Source: Drechslerella dactyloides (lineage: Eukaryota; Ascomycota; Orbiliomycetes; Orbiliales; Orbiliaceae). Taken from it: 64,000 bases of DNA. The notes beneath the pieces were generated by a model that was not told where the DNA came from, searched no databases, and saw only the letters and a program-made list of their open reading frames with translations. A program made the translations under genes and the position numbers. Numbering within the stretch: the stretch's first letter is position 1; each line of letters starts with the position of its first letter. Shown here one piece after another: positions 22,900-34,119 of this stretch. The stretch spans positions 4,216,001 through 4,280,000 of the forward strand of contig JAGTWJ010000019.1 in assembly GCA_020064725.1 (NCBI GenBank). Reading direction: 5' to 3'.

Positions 22900-24311
22900 T
22901 CTTCTTGATGATATTGCATATGCATGGATACCCGCATTTAGCGATTGGCAGCTGCTGCACGTGTAGGATTATTGTATCGCTTGCATGGTATAGCATTTGT
23001 ATTGGTTGTTGCTGCTGTTTTGGTGGTTTGATGCTGGTCATTTGATAGCGGTTCGCCAATTGGTGGGCGTGGGAGACGTAATGTTAATGGCAGGACAACC
23101 GGCGTCTCCGACGTGCATGCGTGGATGTTGTAATCCGCTAGTGGCGGGGTCTGTTTGAATGAGGGAGGACCTGGCTTGCGAGATCAGGCCTATTGAGGTT
23201 TTGAATTCAAGCTGGTTGTATGTGCAGTACATCAGTTAAGTGGGAATTATATATACAGTGGCGCTGCGTGCAGCTGCCCGTCGCCTTTGAATTTCCAATT
23301 GAGCATAATTTACTTACCATCTTGCGATTGAATCTTAATGATTAAGTTGTGACCTACTATCTTAAGATCTTAAGGTTACAAGAAATCACTAAAAGAATTC
23401 CAGAAGTACACGTACATGTAAATTAATATATATATTCGTGTTCGCATGAATGTATTTCCAAAATTTCTTACCTGGGTATTATATTAGCACCACATGGTTA
23501 GACCTGGGGATTGGGCCGGCAAGTTTGGTCTCGAGACTACGAATTCGGTAAATATATCGATCGGCTCCATCGCAGACCAGCATCGGCCGATAAGCAGTGC
23601 TGGGGTTCGAATCGCTAGTCAAGGTCTCGAGACGATTTATTTTCCTGTATGTAGCTCCGAGGCAAGCTTGCAAGGTTTAAAATCCCAATGATAGTGTATG
23701 TAGCATTATTGACAATAGTAATTATAGAATACATTAAGCCGCACAGGCACACAGCGCCCATAGCAACATACTACCTAAAGCCGAATTCCAACGTATATAA
23801 CACAAAGCTATGAGTTCTTCCTCAACGGAAGGAAAAGAAGAGAAGACAGAAAGTACACGATATAGTATCGATGATGGGTATCAAAAGCACAGAACAGCCG
23901 CACCGGGCGGGCGAGGGGTATCTCTAAACAAAGGAAAACCGTCCATCCATCCAGCCATCCGGTCCGTCCGCAATCCCACCCCATCCCATCCCACAAGAAA
24001 CAAAGGAAACCCGAAAAATGGAAAAAATGCAAAGGAAAAGCGCCGTGTAGAAAACCAGAGTATGAAATGCAGATGCGAACCCCATCGGACCCAAGCAACC
24101 GAACAATCGATATCAATTAATCATATGACAGTGAATCAAAGGGAAGAAAATGCGTGCCCGAGCGCTGTGAAACCGGAATATAAAACCCCACCATATTATC
24201 ATGTCGCCGTGTGTGCGTCGGTCGGTCAATCAGCCGGCTGACGACCCTCGTAGACGAAAAGATATCGCAGCAGGGTCAACCTGCGCGTGCGTGCGAACGT
24301 GCGTGCACCCA
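22900..24311. other. Intergenic, convergent CEP95-like / SEC2 3' ends
   Basis: No gene seen in 1.4 kb; AT-rich around 23280-23480. It contains a sequence at 23513-23540 that recurs in altered form at 60232-60260, and a second GTCTCGAGAC palindrome near 23626. Confidence 0.5.
23513..23540 (+). repeat. Dispersed short repeat, copy 1
   Basis: GGGCCGGC then AAGTTTGGTCTCGAGACTAC. It aligns with 60232-60260 over its whole length with a few substitutions and one gap, and shares the exact core CTCGAGACTAC. Confidence 0.45.
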
Positions 24312-25398
24312 TCATATGTGCCCACCGGGAATGTTGAGCACGCCTCTCACACGTTGAATCCGATCGAATCCCTTCTCCAGCATCTCCAACCTGACCCTCT
24401 TGTCCACATCACGCTGCTCCAGCATGGTAACCCGCTCTTCCAGTCTGGCTCTTGCACGACGCTCCGATGAGACCATCTCGTTGGCCTGTTGGAATAGCGA
24501 GACCGACAGATCTTCCAGCTCGTTCTTGACCTCGTTCAACTTCTTCTCTGCGATTTCGCGGTGTCTTCGCTCCTCGCACAGTGCGTTGGATAGGTCGTCG
24601 AGCGCCTGGCTGTCCATCGAGGCTCGGGACATGGACTCCGGCGGTGTGGGTGGGCGTTCGACAGGTGGAATTTCGGAAGCAGGTGCTGTCGGGGCGGTGT
24701 TGCTGCGGTAGAAGAATTGGTTTATTTTGGCGGAGGAGGCTTTGGACATGTTTTGGAGGGTCGCGGTGACGGTGTTATTTCGCTTCATGTTGGCTGCAGC
24801 GGCGGAGGCAGCAGCAGCAGCAGCAGAGGTGGATGAGGATGGTGAGGTGGGCGAAGTGGTACTGCTGGTGGTGCTGCTCCCGCTTTCCGACTTGCGACGG
24901 AGTTCCATGACTTCCTTCTGGGCTTGAGCGAGGCGCTCGGCTAGAACATTCAGATATATTGGATTAGCTTTTGGCCCCGGCGCTTAAAAATTACAATTTA
25001 TATAAAGTAGACAAAAATAATGACAGCCACGGCAAACAGTCAAAAACATGGATGAAAAGTAAAATGACGGTCGGAATAGCGGCGGGCGAATCGGATTATT
25101 TTTTTGGGGGGGAAGGGTAGGGATTCTTACCAGCCATAACAGCTCTGACGCTAAACTCCTTGACTTGCTGCTCCAGCTCCTCGATGCGCAGCTGGGCCTC
25201 TCGCGGGTAGTCAGCCTCGGAGAGGACGGTGATGACGGCACCGCAGTTCTTGCACGAGCACGGCGACGACATGTCGGTGGCAGAAGATGTGGAGTCGGTG
25301 GGGGGCGTGTTTGGCGGTGTGGGTTCGATGGAGCCGACCAGGGTGGATTCTGATATTGTGGATGGCAACGGGACAGGTGTTGGCTGAACCGTGAGCAT
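24312..25398 (-). CDS. SEC2: Sec2-type GDP/GTP exchange factor domain protein
   Basis: Sec2 activates the exocytic Rab Sec4 on secretory vesicles. Exons are 25131-25398 and 24312-24940, with a 190-nt phase-1 intron; 298 residues. The N-terminus is Pro/Thr/Ser-rich and has a small Cys cluster (SPCSCKNCG, about residues 45-53) followed by a coiled coil (EAQLRIEELEQQVKEFSVRA). A Ser/Ala-rich linker follows, with about a dozen alanines from an imperfect GCA/GCT repeat. The second coiled coil carries the Sec2 signature: EDLSVSLFQQANEMVSSERR and the heptads down to KGFDRIQRVRGVL. Yeast Sec2 has 759 residues; this protein stops just after the exchange-factor coiled coil and lacks the region that binds Ypt32 and Sec15. 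A filamentous-fungal short form or a second paralogue is possible. Confidence 0.75.
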
Positions 25399-25721
25399 TG
25401 TATGAGGTGTATGCAGTAGCAGTGGTGCTGTTCGAGTGATGGAGAACTGGTGTTAAGCTTTGATGGTGATGGTGATATGATGGCGATGATGTTCAAGAGA
25501 AGGTGGAGAGATGCAGGCCAGATAAATGCCCGCTGCAGGATTCCGATGTGTGCGACGCTGGTCTGCTCGGTGGGCGTTGCTAGGTTTCGAAGCGGTGTCA
25601 CCTGCACAACAACACCACTCAACTCGGCCTTCCTCCTGGCGATCGCGATTCGATGCACGATGATGTTGATTTGAGTTCACCGACGGCGAGTACAGTTTTC
25701 GAGTATCGGATATCGGCAAGC

Positions 25722-25747
25722 GGACAGACAGACGGACAGACAGACAG
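25722..25747 (+). repeat. GGACAGACAGAC tandem repeat
   Basis: Two copies of a 12-nt GGACAGACAGAC unit with a partial third. Confidence 0.65.
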
Positions 25748-27616
25748 CCGGTCAGAAGTTTATTGTTCGGAGAGGTGAAGACGAAGAGGAAGACGGCCGT
25801 TTGCTCCAAGCCGGCAGAAACGAAACAAAGGCGAGGGTGCTGGGGCCGTTTTGTAGTGACCTAGCGTGGCGTCGGGGAGTGAGTGCACCCGTTTGAGTGC
25901 AGTCGCAGAGTATTATTATTAATAACCAATCTTACCAACCGTCAAGGAATTGCCGTTGCAGTCAATCACAGTCAATCGAATCGAGCCTCTGCCTCCCTGG
26001 CCGCTGGTTACAAGTGCTGTTACCGTGTGTAGCCCTGCTGCAGGCGCCCTCCGTTCGGCGGCGGCTGGGCGACAAGGACGTTCTGGAATGCAAATGTGCA
26101 AATATACGGCGGCGGCGACGGGCGCCAAACAGCGATGCTTTTTGATTGCGGCCGTGGCTGGCTCCAATTACAGCTACAAATCACACAATCCTACAGGCGG
26201 ACGACAGTAATGAAGACAAATGAAATAATCGACGAGAGAAATGGCGATGGGCGACGAGATGAGATGAGATGCTCTCAGTCCGGCGCGACGATGATCGAAA
26301 AGGAAAAGGCGGAGAAGCAGAAATTCATTCCAGCAAAGGGGCTCCCTTTCCTTTTCTCTTCCTTCACGTTCCAGCCGGATGCTGATCCAGGGACAGACCA
26401 GCCAGAATTATATAGCGAAAGATCTTAAGACCCCCAAACCGAACCGCCTCTGCTTGGCCACAAGACCAGTCGTCTGCCGCGTTTCATTGGCCGACCAGCC
26501 GTCCAGCCCTTCTTCGCGCAGAGCTGCCCACCCTCCATTTTCACCAACCATTCATCGACATTCCGACCAGCCCTGCAATCCAATCCGGCTGGTTCCTCCG
26601 GTTCGCTGCTGATGCCCCTCTCAGCTCAGGTTCATCCCAGCTCGAGTTGAGCCGTGCCGGTTGTTGCTAAGCTGGCTGATATGATGATATGAGATGGGAC
26701 CAGGCCAGGATACACACGGTCCACCGATCAGGGAGACAGAAAACGCCGCAATTGCATGCATGCAGACACCATGCATGCAAGCAGCAGGCCTTGTTCCTGG
26801 ATTCTCAGATCACCTAGTCGAAAGAGTAGGATCAGGGACCGTTAGCTGGTTCCTGCTAATGTCCCCCTCGACTTGACTGCAGACGGACCCACTCGGTCAA
26901 CTCGCACTTGCCTAAAGGCGCAGAGCCATTGCTGCAACCGTGACCCAGGCCCGCTTAAATCCACGGCGACGGGATCGACGGGATCAGTTAGCATCGATGC
27001 CCTTCGTCAGCGTATGCCACCATTCTTGCCGACGGGTGACAAAAACCGCAGGACAATTATGCGCGCCGAGTGGCCGCGATGTTCCATTCTCCCCGCCGAG
27101 ATATGCACTGTCATTGCAGTCGTCAGCCGATACCGTCAGCCTCGACTTGACTTGGGGCATCAGAGCGGCCATCTGAAACTCTTAGTTAGCCATACCATCC
27201 ATGACTTCACGTCTGCCTGGCCAGACGATCGGCTGGACAAAAGTAAATGTTGCGGTAGCCTTTCGAACTCGTCAGTTCGATTGCAACTACAACCACCACT
27301 GATACAGTTTATCACATCATATCTCACATCCTTTCGCCGTGCCTCCTAACTTCACATAACACAGATGAATCACATTCGAATGCCCACCGCACCCACTCCA
27401 CCTTCATACGCCTAACCGCCGCCTCGTTCGTGCCGTCTCCAACAACATGCCCAACCCGTCCATTCAATAAAAAAGCTCAATATAGCATACAGTTGAAGAA
27501 TTCAAACCCGCTGACGCCGCCTGACGCCACCGCATCGATCGCTACCACTCCACACCTTCCGGCACAGCGGCACTCGTCCCTGCATAAGCAAAAGCATCGA
27601 TCGGTTGTGTATCTAA

Positions 27617-27710
27617 GTACATGTATACATGTACCAGCAGTTCCTACAGATTTTACTTGCTGGTGCACGCACTTGACTCTTACGTACCCATGTGCGATAC
27701 ATGTACCAGC
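27617..27710. repeat. 18-bp perfect palindrome plus flanking direct repeat
   Basis: GTACATGTATACATGTAC at 27617-27634 is its own reverse complement. ATACATGTACCAGC occurs at 27625-27638 and again at 27697-27710. Confidence 0.7.
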
Positions 27711-29298
27711 CTCATCGCATGCATATTTCTTTTACAGTTACTTATAATAGCCACAATCCACAATCGATCTATCGCGTGCTTAGCGTAATTGTGATTACAG
27801 TCTACTACTTACTTATGTACCTGCACGTACTTATGTAATATCTCGTCTGTATGTCTGCAAGGACGTTGGTACGTACGTTATACACGGACCTAACTAGATG
27901 CATCCCGACCTCATACACGCACAAACCAACCGAGCTTCCAGAACGGTCGACGCGGTCTGGGTCTCAGACGCCTCGCAGCGCCGCAACGTTGTACTACCGC
28001 AGCAGTGTTCTATCTCTGGAGTTAAGGACGTATGCACGTACCTGCGCCGCACAACTTGGCTCAAGACCAGGTCCACAGACCCGGGAGCGGATTGACCCGG
28101 CCGGCCAGCTACCTACATACACAGTATACTAGTACATACATGCATACGGACCTGCTCAAGTGATGTATATAAGGATGTATCCGTGCATGGTACATTGTAC
28201 GTAAAAGAACCGTGGCCGCCTCCTGCGCTCGAGAACGGGGACTTGCAACCAGCTTGGGCAGGTATCGTGCACTGCGGCATGCGCATACATCCATATATTC
28301 AATACATAACCGCGGCCGAAACGTACGATAGCGATGGATAGTCAGTGGTGTGCTCCGTGCTCGATTTGTCCTTCGTACTCGCTGGATTCATTGCGAGGCC
28401 AGTGCTCATGCATGCGTGCGTGCAGGCACGAAGCGAGCCCGAGTATCAGAGGCATATTGGACCGACATCGTGCTGACCGCGAAGCGCCGATCGAGTCGTA
28501 TGTGTTTGTTTGGGGCCGACAAACACGGAGGACGCAGCTGGATACAAATGATCCGGCATCCGACTGGATGTATACATACTTCCGTTTCGATTAGACTCCG
28601 CGTGTAGGATGTTATCGTGCTGATCTACGGCTATTCGGTTTCATTTGGCTCAAAGCGTGTCGTGAAGTGAATCGATTGAGGTCAAGTCTATCGAGCATAT
28701 CCGGATGCCAACGCAAAATTCCACCCAGCAGGAATCATATCAAAGGGCAGATTGATACAATGCGAAGCACGTACGTAGGAGTAGGTACCTAAACACTCAG
28801 CTCGCACGAATCGCAAGCTGATAAAACGGAACAGAACATCCGACAGGCATGCCAGTCATGACTAAGTAAGTAAGTAGCTAGGCAAGCAATCCAGAATACA
28901 ACCGTTCAAACAGATGGTGATATTCCCAAAACAAACACAAACGTCAACGCCAGGCCAATGCAATACATACAGATCATGACGATTGAAACATGAGTTGAGA
29001 TGATGAAAAGTAATTCAGAGCTAGGAAGGTGCAACATGTCACATCACGATTCTCTCTGTGTGTGGGGGTGGGGTGGGTGTTTGCCTTCGGCAACTATGGA
29101 CGTATGTATACAGTGCAATCAATAGAACCGCAATCGTGATGTCCGTCTAAAAATAGCGTGGAATGATCATAGGGAAACAGAATCCCGTCCGTCGTAACGG
29201 CAGATAGGCTAGCAAACAGGACTGAGCTTGAATCGATTGTAGAAAGGGGGAGGTGAAGTCTATTTGCGGATATCGATATAGACGCAGATTCGGTCCGG

Positions 29299-30964
29299 CT
29301 ACTGCTGCTGACATTGGACATTCGCACCTTCCTCATCGTCGTCGTCCGAATCCTAGAACACTGGGTTAGCAAGCGTAAAGCTAGCGCGAAAGGTCAGATT
29401 ATCGTTACCTCATCCTCCCAACCGCCACCATGTTGTCCATCGGGAACCTAGAATTGATCGTTAGCTCTGCAGCATACGACACTGAAACTGGAAACTTACA
29501 TCTTCGAGATCCGCTACCATAAAATTAACTTCGTCGACGTGCTCCACCGCCTCAAATGCGGGAACCGGCCCATCAGGTAATGCCGCCTTAATCTTCGCGA
29601 TGTTATTGTCATCCGCCAGCCACTCTTCGTCCGGCCAAATGATCTCGACAACTAGATAGAGGTCGCCTCTTGTTTCGCCTCGTTTGTGCGGCATCCCCTC
29701 TCCGGCTACCTTGAGGATCTGGCCTTGCTGGAGCATTGTTCCTTTCTTGTGTTCGATGTGGATGCCGCGGCCGTCCAAGTGCTTCACTACGACTCTAGAG
29801 AAGCCGCATATCGCCTCCTGTAGGGTGACCTTGATGGTGTGGGTCAGGTCCGCGCCTGCCCGGGCGAACGACTCATGCTCTTTTTCGTTGATGACGAATA
29901 TTATATCGCCAGTGGTGTATCCGGGCTTTGCAGGGATCCAGGTTAGCCGTATTCAGCGGAAATCAATTCGGCGCTCTGAAGCACTTACAACTTCGTCCGC
30001 TTCACCTTCCATCACAATCTTCTCGTTGTTCCTAGATCCATGAATTAGCGATGGCTACCATTTTGAAATCCAATAGACTTTACTCACTTTGCGCCCCGCG
30101 GAATATAGATTTCCAGAACCTTCTTCTCCTCTCGAACGCATGCACCCTTGCATTTGCGACACTTCTCCTTCTCCTTGAATATTGAGCCATTGCCGTGACA
30201 GACAGGACACGGCACTTCATCTCGAGTGACCAGCCCGCGCCCGATTTGGCGGAGCGACGTTGTGTGTCCTGTACCCTGGCAATTGCTACACTCTTTCGGT
30301 TTCGCGCCTTCTTTCCCGCCAGACCTACAACCAGCGTATTAGCACACTTGCTCCCACAACTGTCAGTAGAAAGGCTTCCTCGGCTCTCACCCTTTACACG
30401 ACGGGCACAGGACGTTCCTCGACGACCCGAACTTGACTGTTTTGCCCTTGTACAACTCCTCCAGCGTGACTTCATACTGATGTATGACGTCTCTGCCACG
30501 AGGCTTCCGGCCGCCAGCTCCCCCCATGCCAGGCATCCCGTGCATCCCGTGCATCCCATGCATGCCAGGCATGCCCATACCGCCACCGAACATGTTGATA
30601 AAGTCTTCTAGGTCGATGTCCGGTCCGCCCATGCCGGGGTTGTTGACGCCCTCGAGGCCGAACTGGTCGTAGTGCGCCCGTCTTGAGTCATCGGATAGGA
30701 CCTCGTAGGCCTGGCTGACGGTTTTGAATTTGATTTCCGCCTCGTCGCGCATATGCTCTGGTTGCTTGTCCGGGTGGTGCGCCAGGGCGGCCTAGAATAG
30801 CGGTACATGTAACGTTAGCAGCTCGTTGTGGCGAGCGGTGTATATAGCCTGCGGGTACGGACCTTGTGGTAGGCCTTCTTGATTTCAGCCTTGGAGGCGG
30901 TCTTTTGGACGCCGAGGACCTCGTAGAGGTCTATCGTTTCTCCTGTCGCATTCACTGGACGCAT
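29299..30964 (-). CDS. Class A (type I) Hsp40 co-chaperone, Xdj1/Ydj1-like
   Basis: A J-domain protein that stimulates Hsp70. Exons from the ATG at 30964 are 30863-30964, 30391-30791, 30088-30324, 29989-30031, 29500-29925, 29409-29447 and 29299-29352 (433 residues). J domain at residues 10-75 with the HPD motif (AHHPDKQPEH), then a Gly/Met-rich region with repeated GMHGM units. The zinc-finger domain has four CxxCxGxG motifs (CPSCKGSG, CSNCQGTG, CPVCHGNG, CRKCKGAC). The substrate-binding domain includes GYTTGDIIFVI and GEGMPHKRG. The acidic tail ends NVQCQQQ, a CaaX-type farnesylation signal as in Ydj1/Xdj1. The exon at 29500-29925 follows an unusual AAG acceptor. The start is notable: a 62-nt intron (30955-31016) can be removed so that A at 31017 joins TG to make the start codon, giving MNATGET instead of MRPVNATGET, both in frame. 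Confidence 0.92.
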
Positions 30965-31016
30965 GTTAGATACGCTCGATGGGGATGGCGAGGGAAGTGA
31001 TGGTGGGCGCTCGTAC
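30955..31016 (-). other. Optional intron that splits the Hsp40 start codon
   Basis: On the minus strand, donor GTACGAG at 31016, CTAAC 14 nt before the acceptor, and CCAG ending at 30955. Removal joins CAAGAA to TGAATGCG and creates an ATG in the Hsp40 frame. The retained form uses the ATG inside the intron (30964). Confidence 0.6.
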
Positions 31017-31017
31017 T

Positions 31018-31433
31018 TCTTGTATCAGTCGGGTGACGAGAGGTTGCGAAAAATTGCTAGAACGGTGGACGGTGAAAGCTGCGATTGGAGGTGCCGTGGG
31101 ATCCGACGTCGACGAAGAAGGGAACTTGTAGCCGTGAGCTTCTGCACTGTCGATTTGTGATACGCTGCCTAGCCGCCGCGAATGATCGTGAACCTCTGTC
31201 GGGAGAAATGTGGAAGAGGCAGCCTCGCCAGGGCGTAAAGATGCGAATCGTCGAATGTTCGGGCAGGGTTCAGCGGCGCATGCAGCTTGGAAATCCAAAA
31301 TTTTCCACAGCAGCGGCGGCCGCAAAGAAGCGAGCGGAAATGTCTCAAAGGTCGATGCAAACAGCGCCCCGCCACCTGACCGCCGCTGCACGACATCCTC
31401 GTTCTTCCCGCCATCCGCCCCGCCACGCCTGCC
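31018..31433. promoter_or_regulatory. Divergent promoter Hsp40 / mitochondrial GluRS
   Basis: 416 bp between two divergent genes. The part next to 31017 is probably Hsp40 5' UTR. No heat-shock element of clear quality was identified. Confidence 0.45.
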
Positions 31434-33590
31434 ATGATTCGACCGCATTGCATCTCCCTCGCCCGTCACGTCCTCCTCCGACAGCGTCCTGCGGCCCTCC
31501 GCGCGTCGTGGGTTTGCGCCAGCTGCCGGTCGTACTCCACTCGACGGTCCAAGATCAGCGAGCCGGAAGGCCCCGCCAGGACCCGGTTCGCGCCCTCGCC
31601 GACGGGCTTTCTGCACCTCGGCTCCCTGCGCACTGCGCTGTTCAATTACCTCCTCGCGAAGCGGACGGGAGGGCAGTTCATCCTGCGTATTGAGGACACC
31701 GATCAGGTTAGCTACGAACAACCAATGTCCAATGGATCACTTCTATCCAGATCTCGCGAAGCCAGCTCGCATGGTGATTGGGGATATGAAGCTTACTGGA
31801 CAAGAAACGGACAGTAGAGGGAGCTGAGGAGGCTCTGTTTGATATTCTAAGATGGACAGGGCTGCAATGGGATGAAGGTGAGGAGAAAGGAAGTCTACAA
31901 AAGCTTAAGGCCGGCCGACTAACTGCTCTATATAGGCCCAGAAGTCGGAGGGAGCCACGGTCCTTATCGCCAGGTACAATAGACTACTGACGCCAACTCT
32001 GATAGCATGGCCGCGATGCTGATGGGGTGCTGCCATCATAGTCGGAACGATCGCATATACACCAAGAGCATGCTCAACAGCTGCTAGAAGTACATTGCCC
32101 GCCCTCCTTCGTCTGATTCTACACAATATCTAACAAGATACGATAGACCGGCCATGCATATCGCTGCTTCTGCTCAATTGACCGTCTACGAGCACTGGCT
32201 GAACGTCGCCGCGCGCTCGGCCTCACCTCCGAGTACGACCGTACTTGCGCCAGCATCCCACCCGCTGAAGCCGCCGCGCGGGCTGCCGATGGCGAAAGCC
32301 ACGTGATCCGCCTGCGCGTCCCGGAATCCTACCCCGCCTACTTCGACGTCGTCTACGGTCACATCAAGCCACAACAGACGACTACCCGCCACGGGGAGCC
32401 CGCGTTCGAGGACCCGGTCCTCATCAAGCAGGATGGCCTGCCAACCTACCACCTTGCAAACGTCGTCGACGACCATCTCATGGCTATCACGCATGTCGTC
32501 CGTGGCGTAGAATGGATGCCCTCCACGCCGAAGCATGTGTTCATGTACAGCGCGTTCGGTTGGACACCGCCGACTTTCTGTCACGTAGGGCTGCTGCAGG
32601 ATGACAGCGGGCAGAAATTGAGCAAGCGCAGCGGCGACGTGCATGTCTCCGAGTACCGTAGACTCGGGTACCTGCCGGATGCGCTGTTAAACTTTGTCGC
32701 ACTGCTGGGATGGAACAATAGGTCGCAAAGCGATGTTCTTCCGCTCGAAGCGCTGGTACAGGACGTACGTGCTCGATCAATTCTCTTGAACCAAGATCTT
32801 GAAATACTGATGCCTACGATGACACCAGTTCCACATCACAAACCTCACAAAAGGCAATACGAAAGTCAACTTTGGCAAACTCGAATATCTCCAAAAGGCT
32901 TACGTCGCCGCCTACGCCTCCAGGGACAACACGGGCGCCGAAGACTTCCTCGCTTCTATCGCGACAGCCATCCAGACCGCCCTGACCGTTACCTTCCCGG
33001 AGCTTCCTGAACCCGTCAAATCCATCGATTACATTCGCGCCGTCCTCGCTTCGGACCTGAAAAACTACGTCACGCCGTTGAAATTCGTCGAGCAGCACGA
33101 CTACCTCTTCCTCCCCGCACCGAATTTTGACAGCGCCGAAGCCGCGGGCTACCGGTCCAAGATGACCGGGGAGGACGTCATACGGGGGAAGGAAGACGTC
33201 ATCACGCTCATCAAGGCGCTGCAGGCGCGCGAGAAGCGCGGATTTTCCTTCGACGACGAGTTCATCGACCGCATGCTCACCGACAACTGGGACAAGGAAG
33301 CGCACAAGGATATCCAGCGGATCCTACGCTACGCGCTCGCCGGCGGCCGCAGCGGGCCCGGCATCCACAGGATCATGATGCTGCTGGGCGAAGAGCAGTG
33401 CATCAAGCGGCTGCAGGAGATTCGGTGGTACGGCAAACGCGGGCAGGTAGATGCTAAGGGGAGGGTGATCATGACGTGGAAGGAGCCCGAGGAGACGCCG
33501 GATGAGGATGATGAGGACGCCCAACTCACAGTGGCGCAGAAGGAGGCGAAGATGGAGGAGCTCATACGGAAGAGCCACGAGTCGAGGTGA
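31434..33590 (+). CDS. MSE1: Mitochondrial glutamyl-tRNA synthetase
   Basis: A class I synthetase that charges mitochondrial tRNA-Glu. Exons are 31434-31706, 31805-31877, 31936-31973, 32042-32089, 32147-32764 and 32829-33590 (603 residues). The Arg/Ser-rich N-terminus (about 45 residues, no acidic residue before SEPEG) is a mitochondrial targeting sequence. ATP-binding HIGH-type motif: FAPSPTGFLHLGSLRTALFN. Substrate motif RIEDTDQ, then KRTVEGAEEAL. KMSKS-type loop: KLSKRSGDVHVSEYR. The C-terminal 250 residues form the helical anticodon-binding part of bacterial-type GluRS. Intron 1 ends with AAG, required to join TDQ to KRTVEGAEE. The gene ends in a charged tail. Its neighbour Hsp40 is divergent; CDT2 is convergent. 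Confidence 0.95.
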
Positions 33591-34119
33591 TGATGGTGCT
33601 GTATGTAGATATCAACTTTTGTGGTACATCAGCCGCCACTTTTGCAATATCGTACCTGCGTCAACGTGGCGGCTTTGTGATCATCGAAAACGAAGGTTTA
33701 GATTAGACACGAATTCTAAATTATAAAGCCTAAGCGCTGGTGGTACAAGTCCAAAATAACGTTTCAATCAAATGTCACACGGAAGTATAATTGTATCCAA
33801 TATCGAATTGATTGATTGATTTGTTCAAGTTATTTCATTTGATTATTCCCGCAGCTAACCTGCGGGAGATTATAAAGATATGTCGGCTGCGTGCCACTCT
33901 CAGAGCAAGCCGCTACCGTCAAAATTGTCTACGTAAGCCCCGTGGGCCGCCTCGACCAGACTATGTCAAGGCTAAGAAATAAAACAACCAAAATATACGT
34001 AGCCGCCGAGTGTATCTATCGCGGCTCCATCAACAAGAATGGTAGAGTCCCGCCCGATACGCCGAGAACGCACAACTACTCATCCTTTCTCCAAAAGCAT
34101 GGCCGCAGAATCTGCCCTC
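33591..34119. other. Intergenic, convergent MSE1 / CDT2 3' ends
   Basis: 529 bp of AT-rich 3' flanks with several ATTGATTGATTTG-like short repeats (33805-33822). No gene seen. Confidence 0.55.

Larger units (their letters stand above)
25399..29298. other. 3.9-kb gene desert between SEC2 and Hsp40 gene
   Basis: The longest gene-free part of the window. Reading frames are short and without recognisable motifs. It contains a GGACAGACAGAC repeat (25722-25747), an 18-bp palindrome (27617-27634) with a direct repeat of its flank at 27697-27710, and many TGCATGCA-like palindromes. It must include the SEC2 promoter and the Hsp40 3' UTR. A non-coding RNA cannot be excluded. Confidence 0.5.

Noticed and set aside
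23595..23625. GGGGTTCGAATCG, a possible tRNA B box
   Set aside because: The T-stem does not pair and no acceptor stem or A box is present.
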